Origin: an uncultured Ruminococcus sp. | GTDB taxonomy: Bacteria; Bacillota; Clostridia; Oscillospirales; CAG-272 | Assembly (NCBI GenBank): GCA_902778145.1 | Contig: CACYWW010000028.1 | Location: forward strand, 1-59,251 | Direction: 5' to 3' | DNA length: 59,251 nucleotides | Shown: positions 52,301 through 59,251 of the stretch, piece after piece | Layout of the letters: each line of letters starts with the position of its first letter | How positions within the stretch are numbered: the stretch's first letter is position 1 | Translations under genes and position numbers: made by a program | The notes under the pieces: model-generated | The model's database searches: none | What the model saw: only the letters and a program-made list of their open reading frames with translations | What the model was told of the DNA's origin: nothing

Positions 52301-52333
52301 AGAAAAAGCACTTGCGAAAGCAAGTGCTTTTTC
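52301..52333 (+). terminator. third terminator of the same form
   Basis: AAAAAGCACTTGC, GAAA, GCAAGTGCTTTTT inside AGAAAAAG...TTTTTCAA, the same frame as the copies at 48986 and 52017 but with a different stem. It lies in a repeat-rich stretch (TTTGCATTTTCGTTCG at about 52201 recurs as TTTGCATATTCGTTCG). Confidence 0.7.
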
Positions 52334-52469
52334 AATGAAGTCGCCCCTTGCGGGGCTGATAAAGGAACGAAGACGCTCCTGCGGAGCTGATGAGGAACGG
52401 GGCATCCCGGGGCATCGGTCTGACGGCTTTACAGTGAGTGCGCAAAGGTTTTTCGGAAGCCTTTTTTAT
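52334..52469. other. non-coding stretch with short hairpins
   Basis: GCCCC-TTGC-GGGGC, GCTCC-TGC-GGAGC and GGGGCATCCC hairpins with TGATGAGG-type linkers, probably a worn hairpin chain. AAAGG...CCTTTTTT near 52445 may end the ECF operon transcript. No gene. Confidence 0.45.
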
Positions 52470-53156
52470 TTACAATCCGTATTTATCTTTGATCCTCCGG
52501 AGCTTTCTGCCGAAGGGAGGGGCGAGCAGGAAGAGATAGAGGGCGTTTGAGACCGCGTACGATATCATGAAGAACAGGGCGTAATAAAGCGCCGTGAGGT
52601 ATTCGTGAAGATCGAGCGTGCCGACGGATGAGGTGACGGTCCATATATCCATGAACATTGAATAGAATATACCGGACAGCGCGCCGTATGCAATCAGTGC
52701 GGCGCGGCTTTTTTCAAGCAGCGGGGAGAAGACGCCTGCAAAAAAGCCGGTGAGTCCGAGCGCGACCATCTGCATCGGCGTCCAGGGCCCGTTTCCGAAC
52801 CAGAAATTGGAAATGAGCGCCGAAGTGCTGCCGACGAGAAATCCGGTCTCGGGACCGGCGTAAAGTCCGGCGATGATTATCATCGCCGACATCGGCTTCA
52901 GAAGCGGGATGAATCTGCCGGTCACCGAAAGCGCTGTGAAGACGGCGCCGAGTATCAGTCTTCTCGATCCTATACGTCTGCGGTCGAAGCCGGCGGCGAA
53001 CAGGAGCAGCGTTAAAAGCGCCACGATGACCGTTATGACGACGTATTTCCGTCCGTCAGTCGCAAACAGGGCGCACAGCATGGCGGACGCGGTGAGCACG
53101 ATCGGGACACCGATCCGCAGAGCCTTCCGCGTTTTTTCGTTTTCTATGACTCTCAT
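52470..53156 (-). CDS. ECF transporter S component, CbrT-like
   Basis: A 228-residue membrane protein with about six segments; LILGAVFTALSVTGRFIPLLKPMSA, AGPETGFLVGSTSALISNFWFGNGPWTPMQM and LTGFFAGVFS are the type of motifs in cobalamin/cobalt-precursor S components (residues about 58-140). It binds the vitamin and toggles within the ECF complex. The ATG at 53156 overlaps the ATPase stop (ATGA). Cobalamin as substrate is inferred from the riboswitch and neighbours. Confidence 0.82.
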   Translation of the reverse strand: MRVIENEKTRKALRIGVPIVLTASAMLCALFATDGRKYVVITVIVALLTLLLFAAGFDRRRIGSRRLILGAVFTALSVTGRFIPLLKPMSAMIIIAGLYAGPETGFLVGSTSALISNFWFGNGPWTPMQMVALGLTGFFAGVFSPLLEKSRAALIAYGALSGIFYSMFMDIWTVTSSVGTLDLHEYLTALYYALFFMISYAVSNALYLFLLAPPFGRKLRRIKDKYGL

Positions 53157-54697
53157 ATGACGGCGCCTCCGCTCATTCTGCACAGATCGGTCGTATAAAA
53201 CGCGTTGCCGCGCATGAAATCGCGCACGTCCCCGGTACACACTATGCCTCCCGAAAACATCATACTGCACGTGTCGGCACACATGGCGGCAAGCTCTGTA
53301 TCGTGCGAAACGGTGACGACCGCGACGCCTTTTCCGGCAAGTCCGCGCAGCACGTTTGCGAAGACCTCTTTTGCCGCCGCGTCCATTCCTTTTGTGGGTT
53401 CGTCGAGCAAAAGCAGCCGCGGAGACGTCGCGAGCACACGGCAAAGCGCCGCTATCTGAAGCTCTCCGCCCGAAAGATCATACGGATGACGCGGCAAAAG
53501 ACCGCTTATGTCATAAGGCAGAGAAGACAGATCTGCTCTTTTGAAGCTTTCGCCGACCGTATCGTGCGTGAACACCGACACGGCGTCCTGACAAAGCATG
53601 CTGAGATTGCCGCTGTAAAGCTCGCCGTTTTTATAAGAGGAAAGCTTCCTTCCGAAAACGCGAACGGAGCCCGAGTAGGGACGCTCGATACCGGCGGCGC
53701 AGTTAAGAAGCGTCGTCTTGCCGCAGCCGTTGCCGCCGAAGATGAAACGTATCTCGCCCTCGCGGACTGTCAGGTCGACGCCCTTCAGAATATCCTGAGA
53801 TCCGCGTCCGTACCTGAAATAAAGCCCGGAGCATTCAAGCGCCGGATCTCCGTACTCCTTCACGGGAGCCTTATCACGGCTGTCGTACGTGAAAAGACCG
53901 CGCCCTTCCTTTACGGTCAGCGGACATTCGCCTTTTCCGCCGTTTTTCCAATGCTCGCGCACGGGAGCCGGCATATCCGAAAGGACTTTTTCCGACGGCA
54001 TTTGCGAAAGAACGTCGCGCGGCGCACCGAAGGCGGTCATTCTCCCGTCCTCGATAAACATGAGTCTGTCCGAGTACCTAAGGAGCCCGGACGTGCTGTG
54101 CTCGGCGATCATAACGGTGACGCCGAGCTCTTCGTTTATCCGGTGCAGCATCGAAATGAAATCCGCCGACGCCACCGGGTCGAGACGCGACGTCGGTTCG
54201 TCGAGCAGAAGCAGCCCGGGTGAGGTCACGAGCGCCGACGCGAGCGCGAGAAGCTGCTTCTGACCGCCGGAAAGCTCGTCCGTCCGCTTGCCGAGCAGAT
54301 CGGAAAACCCGAACAGATCGCTGATCTCGGCGACACGTCTGAACGCCTTTTCCCGGCTGTATCCGAGGCTTTCCGCGCCGAAGAACAGCTCGCCGCCGAC
54401 GCGGTCGGAAACGATCTGCTCCTCCGGACGCTGCACAACACAGCCGATCCGCTCGGCGCTCTGACGGTCCGTAAGGGAGGATAGCGGCACTCCGTCGAAA
54501 AGTACGGTGCCTTTCAGCGTCCCCGCGGGCGAAAGCTCGCGCTTTATGAGCCGCAGAAGCGTGCTTTTTCCGCCGCCCGTCGGGCCGCAGATCGTGACGA
54601 ACTGACCGGCATCGACCGAAAAGCTGACGTTTTCAAGCGCCGGGTCCGCCGCGTTTTTATATGTGAAACTCAGATCTTTGACTGTAAGTATTTCCAT
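53153..54697 (-). CDS. ECF transporter ATPase, fused EcfA-EcfA'
   Basis: A 514-residue protein with two ABC ATPase domains in one chain. Domain 1: GPTGGGKST, LSGGQKQ, LLLLDEPTSRLD. Domain 2: GGNGCGKTT, LSGGELQ, LLLLDEPTKGMD. In many species the two ATPases are separate genes. It powers the EcfT/S complex. It overlaps the EcfT gene by 28 bases. Confidence 0.93.
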   Translation of the reverse strand: MEILTVKDLSFTYKNAADPALENVSFSVDAGQFVTICGPTGGGKSTLLRLIKRELSPAGTLKGTVLFDGVPLSSLTDRQSAERIGCVVQRPEEQIVSDRVGGELFFGAESLGYSREKAFRRVAEISDLFGFSDLLGKRTDELSGGQKQLLALASALVTSPGLLLLDEPTSRLDPVASADFISMLHRINEELGVTVMIAEHSTSGLLRYSDRLMFIEDGRMTAFGAPRDVLSQMPSEKVLSDMPAPVREHWKNGGKGECPLTVKEGRGLFTYDSRDKAPVKEYGDPALECSGLYFRYGRGSQDILKGVDLTVREGEIRFIFGGNGCGKTTLLNCAAGIERPYSGSVRVFGRKLSSYKNGELYSGNLSMLCQDAVSVFTHDTVGESFKRADLSSLPYDISGLLPRHPYDLSGGELQIAALCRVLATSPRLLLLDEPTKGMDAAAKEVFANVLRGLAGKGVAVVTVSHDTELAAMCADTCSMMFSGGIVCTGDVRDFMRGNAFYTTDLCRMSGGAVI

Positions 54698-55542
54698 TTT
54701 ATCCTGTCCGTTATTTCAAAAATCAAGGGCAAAAACACGAGCAGCGTATATGACGCGGCAGATACCGCGAAGGCGGTGCCGGTCTCCGGCAATACGATCA
54801 CCGGGTAGTACATGAATGAGAGCCTCGAAAACGCCGCAGGCACCGCGGCTCCCGCCGTCAGAGCCGCCGAAAGCAGAAGAAATACAAGGTCTGACGGCCT
54901 GAATCCGAAAAACGAGAAAAACGTCCGTTTCCCGGTCCCGTATCCGCGGCACGCCATTGAATCGGCGGCGATGATCCCGTTCTCGAGCGCCCACGTCGAA
55001 AGAGCGGAGAAGACGCGCACGCCCGATCTCAGTCTTTCGGGGATGCTTCTGCCGCCCTCGGCGCCGATCACCTTCTGCTGCGCGGAGATCAGCCTCGCCT
55101 GACGCAGGTACAGCGGCGCGAACCTGAGCACCGCGGAGACTGTCATCGCGGCGGACGCGGAGAACGGAGAAAGCAGATAAAGCAGCTTTTCCGAATCGAG
55201 CAGCCGTGTGAACGTGAAGAACAGGAACATGACGGAGAGGATCATCGCGGCAGAATTGAGTCCGTATATTATCGATTCGAGCGTGATCGGGTCGTTTCCG
55301 ATGAAGATCAGCGGCGTTGCGCCTTTTTTTGATACGAGCGGGTTGACGATGAACGTCAGTACGAAGACGACTGAAAACGACAGCGCGACCCGCGCCCTGC
55401 CGCGCATGAAAACGAACATCACGATCGAGGCGGCGAGCGTCACCGCCGTGTGATACGGGTTGTTGAACAGCGCCGCCAAAACCGTTACCGATATGAAGTA
55501 GAAAAGGGCGGGGAAGGGGTTGCATTTATCGAACCAGATCAT
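54670..55542 (-). CDS. ecfT: ECF transporter membrane coupling protein EcfT
   Basis: A 290-residue membrane protein. N-terminal DKCNPFPALFYFISV and the later ADSMACRGYGTGKRT block (the Ala-Arg-Gly coupling motif that touches the ATPases, about 202-215) are family marks. The ATG at 55542 follows the previous stop by two bases (TGAATATG). EcfT genes are often general; here a dedicated module is formed with the S and A genes. Confidence 0.9.
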   Translation of the reverse strand: MIWFDKCNPFPALFYFISVTVLAALFNNPYHTAVTLAASIVMFVFMRGRARVALSFSVVFVLTFIVNPLVSKKGATPLIFIGNDPITLESIIYGLNSAAMILSVMFLFFTFTRLLDSEKLLYLLSPFSASAAMTVSAVLRFAPLYLRQARLISAQQKVIGAEGGRSIPERLRSGVRVFSALSTWALENGIIAADSMACRGYGTGKRTFFSFFGFRPSDLVFLLLSAALTAGAAVPAAFSRLSFMYYPVIVLPETGTAFAVSAASYTLLVFLPLIFEITDRIKWKYLQSKI

Positions 55543-55544
55543 AT

Positions 55545-56987
55545 TCAATCTCCGAGATAACTGACGTCCGGCACGTAGATCCATTCGACGACGTCTCCGT
55601 CGCTCAGCCTGTAAGCGCCTGCTCCGACGGACGGAGCCTTGCCGTTTACGCGGTAGCCCCAGCCGGACGTCGGACCGAACGACGCCTCGTACAGATCTCC
55701 GATGCCGGTTATATACGGTGAAACAGCGGAGCCGGCGTTTATGACGGTCAGACCGTTCTGACGGCAGGCTCTTATCAGAACTGAATACGCCGTGTCGCCG
55801 TCCTGTATGCCGACCGTCACGGGCTTTATCATCTCCCTGTCGGAGACAAGCGAGCAGTCGACCGAGAAAGTGACGTGTCCGGTGACCTTTATGTCGTCAG
55901 ATGATGAGAAATAATCTTTTCCGGTCCTGACGCCGGAAACCGCGAGAAATACCGCGACGGCAGCCGTTATCACCGCGACGATCACGTAATCCCATACGCG
56001 TTTTTTACGCATGAACGCAAATATGACGCACACGACGGCGCCCGCCGCGATCACGGCGATCACAAGGACAGCGGTAAGGCTCAGACCGGCTTTTTCCGAC
56101 TGTTCCGATATATCGACGGTTTTCGACGGCGCGTCGACGACGTAGAACGGCGTCATGCGGTCCATGTTCACGAGCGCACAGTACGCCTGCGCGGTCGCCG
56201 TGGCGTTCTCGCCGCTGCCGAGTATATGCTCGAACCTGCCGTTTTCCAGCCTGTATGACAGGAGCGCGTCATACACCGAATTCCCGTTTTTGATGAACCG
56301 TCCGTCCTTTTCGGGATCTATGCCGAGGGACGTCAGCGCTATTATCGCCTGCGCACAGTTTTCGCAGTTCTCGCTGTTGAAGTAGCGGAACGCTCCCGTA
56401 TCGCTCTGACGCGACGATATGAAGGCGAGGCCTTCTTCGATCGCGGCGGCGATCACGGGGTCCTTTTTATAAGGCGCGAGCGCCTGTATCGCCATTGACG
56501 TCATGTCGATATCCGGGGTCGTCCCGACTGTCGGGAACCCGCTTCCCTCGACGCGGCGCGAAAGAAGACGCTCTATATGCTCGTCCGCTGTCATACCCGT
56601 ATCGTAGCCTATGTTCTTGAGGTGAAGGGAGAAGACGAGCGCCGACGTGCTCTGAGCCTCGGCTATCCTGTCGTGTCCTATGTCGTCGTATATGCTGCCG
56701 CGTACTCCGCAGGCGTACACTGTCAGCGCGTATTTCATCGCCGTCACCGTGTTCACCGGCATTTCCTTTGAGGCGATGAGCCGTCCGAAAGCGGTGAGAT
56801 CGGCATCGGGATCGTATTTGCGGATCGCGATCGCGGCAAAGCAGCCGGATTCCGGATCGTCGGCGAGCCTTTTTTCAAGTTCGGACAGACCGTCGGCATA
56901 CCACGGACGCTCCGTATTAACAGATATCCCCGCGGCAACGGGGATAAGCGTTATTGCCGCGAGGATAATGACGAGAAGTTTTTTCAA
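55545..56987 (-). CDS. transcobalamin-like surface protein with alpha/alpha repeats and DUF4430
   Basis: A 480-residue exported protein. After a signal peptide (about 1-20), residues about 30-300 form repeated helical units with QSTSALVFSLHLKNIGYD, DIDMTSMAIQALAPY, ENCAQAIIALTSLG and ATATAQAYCALVN, the alpha/alpha-barrel pattern of prenyltransferase and intrinsic-factor proteins. Two membrane helices (about 303-325 and 335-350) and a C-terminal DUF4430 domain (GWGYRVNGKAPSVGAGAYRLSDGD, about 440-463) follow. Intrinsic factor and transcobalamin have the same two domains. The TTG start at 56987 overlaps the previous stop (TTGA); the ribosome site is poor. Confidence 0.78.
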   Translation of the reverse strand: MKKLLVIILAAITLIPVAAGISVNTERPWYADGLSELEKRLADDPESGCFAAIAIRKYDPDADLTAFGRLIASKEMPVNTVTAMKYALTVYACGVRGSIYDDIGHDRIAEAQSTSALVFSLHLKNIGYDTGMTADEHIERLLSRRVEGSGFPTVGTTPDIDMTSMAIQALAPYKKDPVIAAAIEEGLAFISSRQSDTGAFRYFNSENCENCAQAIIALTSLGIDPEKDGRFIKNGNSVYDALLSYRLENGRFEHILGSGENATATAQAYCALVNMDRMTPFYVVDAPSKTVDISEQSEKAGLSLTAVLVIAVIAAGAVVCVIFAFMRKKRVWDYVIVAVITAAVAVFLAVSGVRTGKDYFSSSDDIKVTGHVTFSVDCSLVSDREMIKPVTVGIQDGDTAYSVLIRACRQNGLTVINAGSAVSPYITGIGDLYEASFGPTSGWGYRVNGKAPSVGAGAYRLSDGDVVEWIYVPDVSYLGD

Positions 56988-57862
56988 TTTGCGCCGTTTT
57001 TCTTTTTGCCTCTTGCTATCACGCCTACGCAGACGAGAGCAATGACGATAACGGCTATGACGATCCATACGGTGGAGGACGATCTGCCGGAACCGCTGCC
57101 GGAGGCGCCGGTCGTTACGTCGCCGGTCGCTGCGGGAGCGGCGGTCGTACCATCGGTATCAGCCTCGGTAGTGGCGGGAGCGGTAACGGAAGAAACGAGT
57201 ACCGGCGGAACAAGGACGACGCCTTCCTTATGAGCGCTTATGAGAGCGGAAGCGTCGGGAAGAGTCACGGTCGCTTTTCCTTCCGCGTCGGTCCTGACTC
57301 CGAGATCCTTGCCGTCCGCGGTGATGTCGGCGCCTTCGAGCGCGGAGAACACCGGAGCGTAATTCTCATCGAGGCCGGAAACGTATTTGAGGGTGAGCGT
57401 TATCTCCTTGCCGCCCTGATCGGAAACGGTCTTCTGATCGAAGAAGGAGTAGGCGTCGGAATAAGCGGTGGTGTCGGAGTAAACGTAAGCGTAGAGCGAA
57501 TCGCCCGCTTTGACCTCGTCGGCGAGGCTGGAAGCCATCTGATCGTTGAGGTAGAAACCGTAGCCGCCGCCGTTCTCGATGCCCCAGAGCTTTGTGATGG
57601 ACAGACCGTAGTCTCCGTTCACGGACGCGAAGCCGTCTTTGCAGTCGGTCTCGTGGATCGCTATGAGAAGGTCGTTTATCGTTGTCTTTCCGTCTTCGTC
57701 CTTATCGGTCACGTCGACCTCTTTCATCGCGGCGACGACGGTTTTTCCGTCTGATATCGTGACGTACGCTTTTCCGGGAGCTTCTTCCGCAAAGCAGGTG
57801 AGAAGCGAACCGAGTATAACGGCTATCAGCGTGACGGCTGTGATCATCCTGATTTTTTTCAT
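56984..57862 (-). CDS. DUF4430-like, membrane-anchored surface protein
   Basis: A 292-residue exported protein: signal peptide about 1-26, a DUF4430-like domain (VVAAMKEVDVTDKDEDGKTTINDLL, WGIENGGGYGFYLNDQMASSL, VKAGDSLYAYVYSD; about 35-125), a beta domain, a T/A/P linker, and a membrane helix (about 263-283) with a KKK tail. It is first in the B12 locus, behind the riboswitch terminator; AAAGGACTTAAG precedes the ATG. It may bind or relay cobalamin at the surface (inference). Confidence 0.78.
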   Translation of the reverse strand: MKKIRMITAVTLIAVILGSLLTCFAEEAPGKAYVTISDGKTVVAAMKEVDVTDKDEDGKTTINDLLIAIHETDCKDGFASVNGDYGLSITKLWGIENGGGYGFYLNDQMASSLADEVKAGDSLYAYVYSDTTAYSDAYSFFDQKTVSDQGGKEITLTLKYVSGLDENYAPVFSALEGADITADGKDLGVRTDAEGKATVTLPDASALISAHKEGVVLVPPVLVSSVTAPATTEADTDGTTAAPAATGDVTTGASGSGSGRSSSTVWIVIAVIVIALVCVGVIARGKKKNGAN

Positions 57863-57883
57863 TTTTCTTAAGTCCTTTCTGTA

Positions 57884-58100
57884 ATAAAAAACACAGCCTG
57901 AGGCTGTGTTTCCGACAAAATTCTGCGCGGCAAAAGAAAGCGGTGCTTTCCCCGCCGCCAAAACATACTCCCCGCCTCACGGGAAATGCTTTGATATCAA
58001 GCTCCGCCAAGCATTCCGACTGTAACGGTAATTGACGTTGCGGCACGGTTTTCACGGCACTTTCCTCGACCCGGCATAAAGCCCGCCGATCTGACGGCGC
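57884..58100 (-). promoter_or_regulatory. cobalamin riboswitch, class II (env8-like), with terminator
   Basis: Read on the minus strand, about 58090 to 58000 contains GGAAAGTG, CGTGAAA, a spacer, TACCGTTACA and GTCGGAATGC in that order, the conserved core of Cbl-II (env8-type, hydroxo/methylcobalamin) aptamers, including the short P6 side and GAATGC junction. A hairpin CCCGTGAGGCGGG follows. ACACAGCC-TCA-GGCTGTGT with a T run (57884-57909) is a terminator just before the first gene. Binding cobalamin should end transcription of the uptake operon. Confidence 0.87.
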
Positions 58101-58191
58101 CCGCGGCGTAAAGCCGCTTCGGGGGACGGAGCTTCTCTGTTTTTAACAAAAGGAGTCCCTAACGGTCAGCCGGAAGGAACTCGGTTTGTCA

Positions 58192-58374
58192 TCAGTCTTC
58201 GACCTTTATTATCTGCTTGCCGTCGTAATAACCGCAAGCTCTGCACACTCTGTGGCTCAGGTTGTACTCGCCGCACTTGGGGCATTTGGTCATGCCGGGC
58301 ATATCGAGCTTCCAGACGTTGGAGCGTCTTCTGTCACGTCTTGCCTTGCTGACTTTTCTCTTCGGTACTGCCAT
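58192..58374 (-). CDS. rpmF: 50S ribosomal protein L32
   Basis: A 60-residue protein: [18 protein letters not shown] opening and the four-cysteine zinc site [20 protein letters not shown]. It is downstream of the DUF177 gene, the usual bacterial order. Confidence 0.97.
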   Translation of the reverse strand: MAVPKRKVSKARRDRRRSNVWKLDMPGMTKCPKCGEYNLSHRVCRACGYYDGKQIIKVED

Positions 58375-58388
58375 TTATCCGCACCTCC

Positions 58389-58874
58389 TTATAAAGTGTC
58401 TTTTTCTTCTTTTTCGCTGTGTTCGCAGCTTTCGGTATTCAGATCCGCACCGCACACGGGACACAATCCCCTGCAGTCTTCCTTGCAGAGCGGCTTCGAC
58501 GGGAAGCTGATGGAAAGCTCCTCGTACACGGGTCCGTCAAGCTCGATCTCACGGTCGGAATAAACGATATATCCCTCATCTTCGGCTCTCTCCGCGTCCT
58601 TGGAGGCGATGAGACGCAGGCTGCAGGTGCAGACTGTGTTCATCTCTTTGCCGCAGCGCGCACAGTGAGTGGCACAGCGCAGGGAAGCGTCAAGCGAGAT
58701 CTCGTAGTATCCGGATATATCGGTGAGTTTTCCGCTCACCGTGACATCGCCGTCCGGCGCCATATCAAGCCCCTTGAAACGGCTTTCGAGGGTCTCCGCC
58801 GGAACGTTTTCCGTGAACGTAAAAGGGAGTTCTTTCACTTCACCGTTCAATATGGGCGTAAGATCGATCTTCAT
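58389..58874 (-). CDS. DUF177 (YceD) family protein
   Basis: A 161-residue protein. CATHCARCGKEMNTVC and the late CKEDCRGLCPVCGADLN cysteine pairs are typical of DUF177, the usual partner of rpmF; it is linked to 23S rRNA processing in bacteria and plants. The ATG at 58874 has GGAGACGG upstream; a longer frame would start inside the promoter at 58950. Confidence 0.9.
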   Translation of the reverse strand: MKIDLTPILNGEVKELPFTFTENVPAETLESRFKGLDMAPDGDVTVSGKLTDISGYYEISLDASLRCATHCARCGKEMNTVCTCSLRLIASKDAERAEDEGYIVYSDREIELDGPVYEELSISFPSKPLCKEDCRGLCPVCGADLNTESCEHSEKEEKDTL

Positions 58875-58926
58875 ATCCGTCTCCGAAAATAATGATATGC
58901 ATGCGCCGGCACAAGCCGTACAAGTT

Positions 58927-58955
58927 ATTATACAATCAACTCCCGTAAATGTCAA
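58927..58955 (-). promoter_or_regulatory. consensus promoter of DUF177-rpmF
   Basis: Minus-strand TTGACA (58950-58955) and TATAAT (58927-58932), 17-base spacer, about 50 bases before the start codon. Confidence 0.93.
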
Positions 58956-59251
58956 GAGGCGGGGAAAGAAAAATTAAAATTTTTTGTGAACGAAAAAACA
59001 CCCTGTCATCCCGGGCACAGTGAAGGATCCGGTCCGAATTCAAACGCGGTGATCGGTGATCAACGGGTCTTGCCGATGAAGTCCGCACCTCGACCGTTCG
59101 TGCCCTGCGGCCTCAACGCCGGGGGAGCCCCACCCCTCAAAACTCCCCCTATCCCCCTCTTACCCCTCCCTCAGAAGTATCTGAGGGGGCGCGGCCGGAA
59201 AGCCGGCCTTACATCCGGTTTGCGGTGCCCAAAAAATCTGCGCCGAGCAAA
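58956..59251. other. non-coding end of window with repeat copies
   Basis: No gene. 59003-59030 (CTGTCATCC...GGATCC) is the inverted copy of the repeat at 42797. CCCTCAG-AAGTAT-CTGAGGG near 59170 and GGCCGG-AAAG-CCGGCC near 59191 are hairpins. The rest is C-rich. Confidence 0.5.

Noticed and set aside
48988-52333. CRISPR array
   Set aside because: The repeated hairpins lack equal-length unique spacers and identical repeats; no cas genes are adjacent.
53157-53444. Arginine-rich N-terminal extension of the CbrT-like protein
   Set aside because: It overlaps the ATPase gene; the ATGA overlap at 53153-53156 is the natural start.

Overview
The window is a stretch of chromosome from a fairly GC-rich, low-oxygen Gram-positive, most likely an uncultured gut or rumen member of the Clostridia (Oscillospirales or Christensenellales type). 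The reasons are: strong sigma-A style promoters with 16-18 base spacers, AGGAGG ribosome sites, lipoproteins with T/E/P-rich linkers after the lipobox, a nine-gene V/A-type ATPase, the FakA/FakB/PlsX/PlsY route to phospholipid, ECF transport, T-box control, and a dockerin/cohesin pair. No rRNA, CRISPR array or replication origin was seen.

Layout. 1-97 is the 3' end of a group II intron. 98-4774 (minus) holds a membrane-anchored foldase-like protein and an operon CotH lipoprotein - lipoprotein - cysteine desulfurase. 4943-5284 is a hairpin-chain repeat element. 5455-13587 (plus) holds a surface protein, an AI-2E family permease, fakA, a fakB-type DegV protein, an acetyltransferase-like protein, plsX and a wall/membrane-anchored propeller-like protein. 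13638-21978 (minus) is the V-ATPase operon H-I-K-E-C-F-A-B-D. 22313-24606 (plus) is a transglutaminase-dockerin protein followed by a membrane-anchored cohesin-like protein. 24766-27826 (minus) is a tandem pair of sialate O-acetylesterase-like proteins. 27945-29144 is an orphan Card1/Can2-like CARF nuclease. 30179-33465 (minus) is an acyl-CoA ligase - sugar isomerase - amidohydrolase operon behind a T-box leader. 33787-35559 (minus) is aspartokinase plus an unknown gene. 35777-42686 holds a second CotH lipoprotein, an F420-ligase-like gene and small membrane, TfoX, AAA and phosphatase genes. 42946-48701 (plus) holds the DUF512 protein, Der, a PlsY with an extra domain, a MinD-like ATPase and a methylglyoxal synthase homologue.

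48772-52469 is the accessory region. Two tRNA-Ser genes are followed by a terminator, a chain of hairpins, a decayed S23-type four-helix-bundle gene, a two-gene unit (membrane HNH-like protein plus glycine-zipper/coiled-coil protein), and then a second nearly identical terminator with a second hairpin chain. This unit is the best candidate in the window for an undescribed mobile or defence cassette. Similar chains without genes lie at 4943-5284 and, more weakly, at 24657-24765.

52470-57862 (minus) reads as a vitamin B12 uptake locus: a class-II type cobalamin riboswitch, two DUF4430/transcobalamin-like surface proteins, EcfT, a fused double EcfA ATPase and a CbrT-like S component. The window ends with rpmF and the DUF177 gene (minus). 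FakA, FakB, PlsX and PlsY together give the acyl-phosphate route from free fatty acid or acyl-ACP to lysophosphatidic acid. The membrane rotor residues of the V-ATPase suggest sodium coupling. Functions are assigned by reading motifs; no database search was run.
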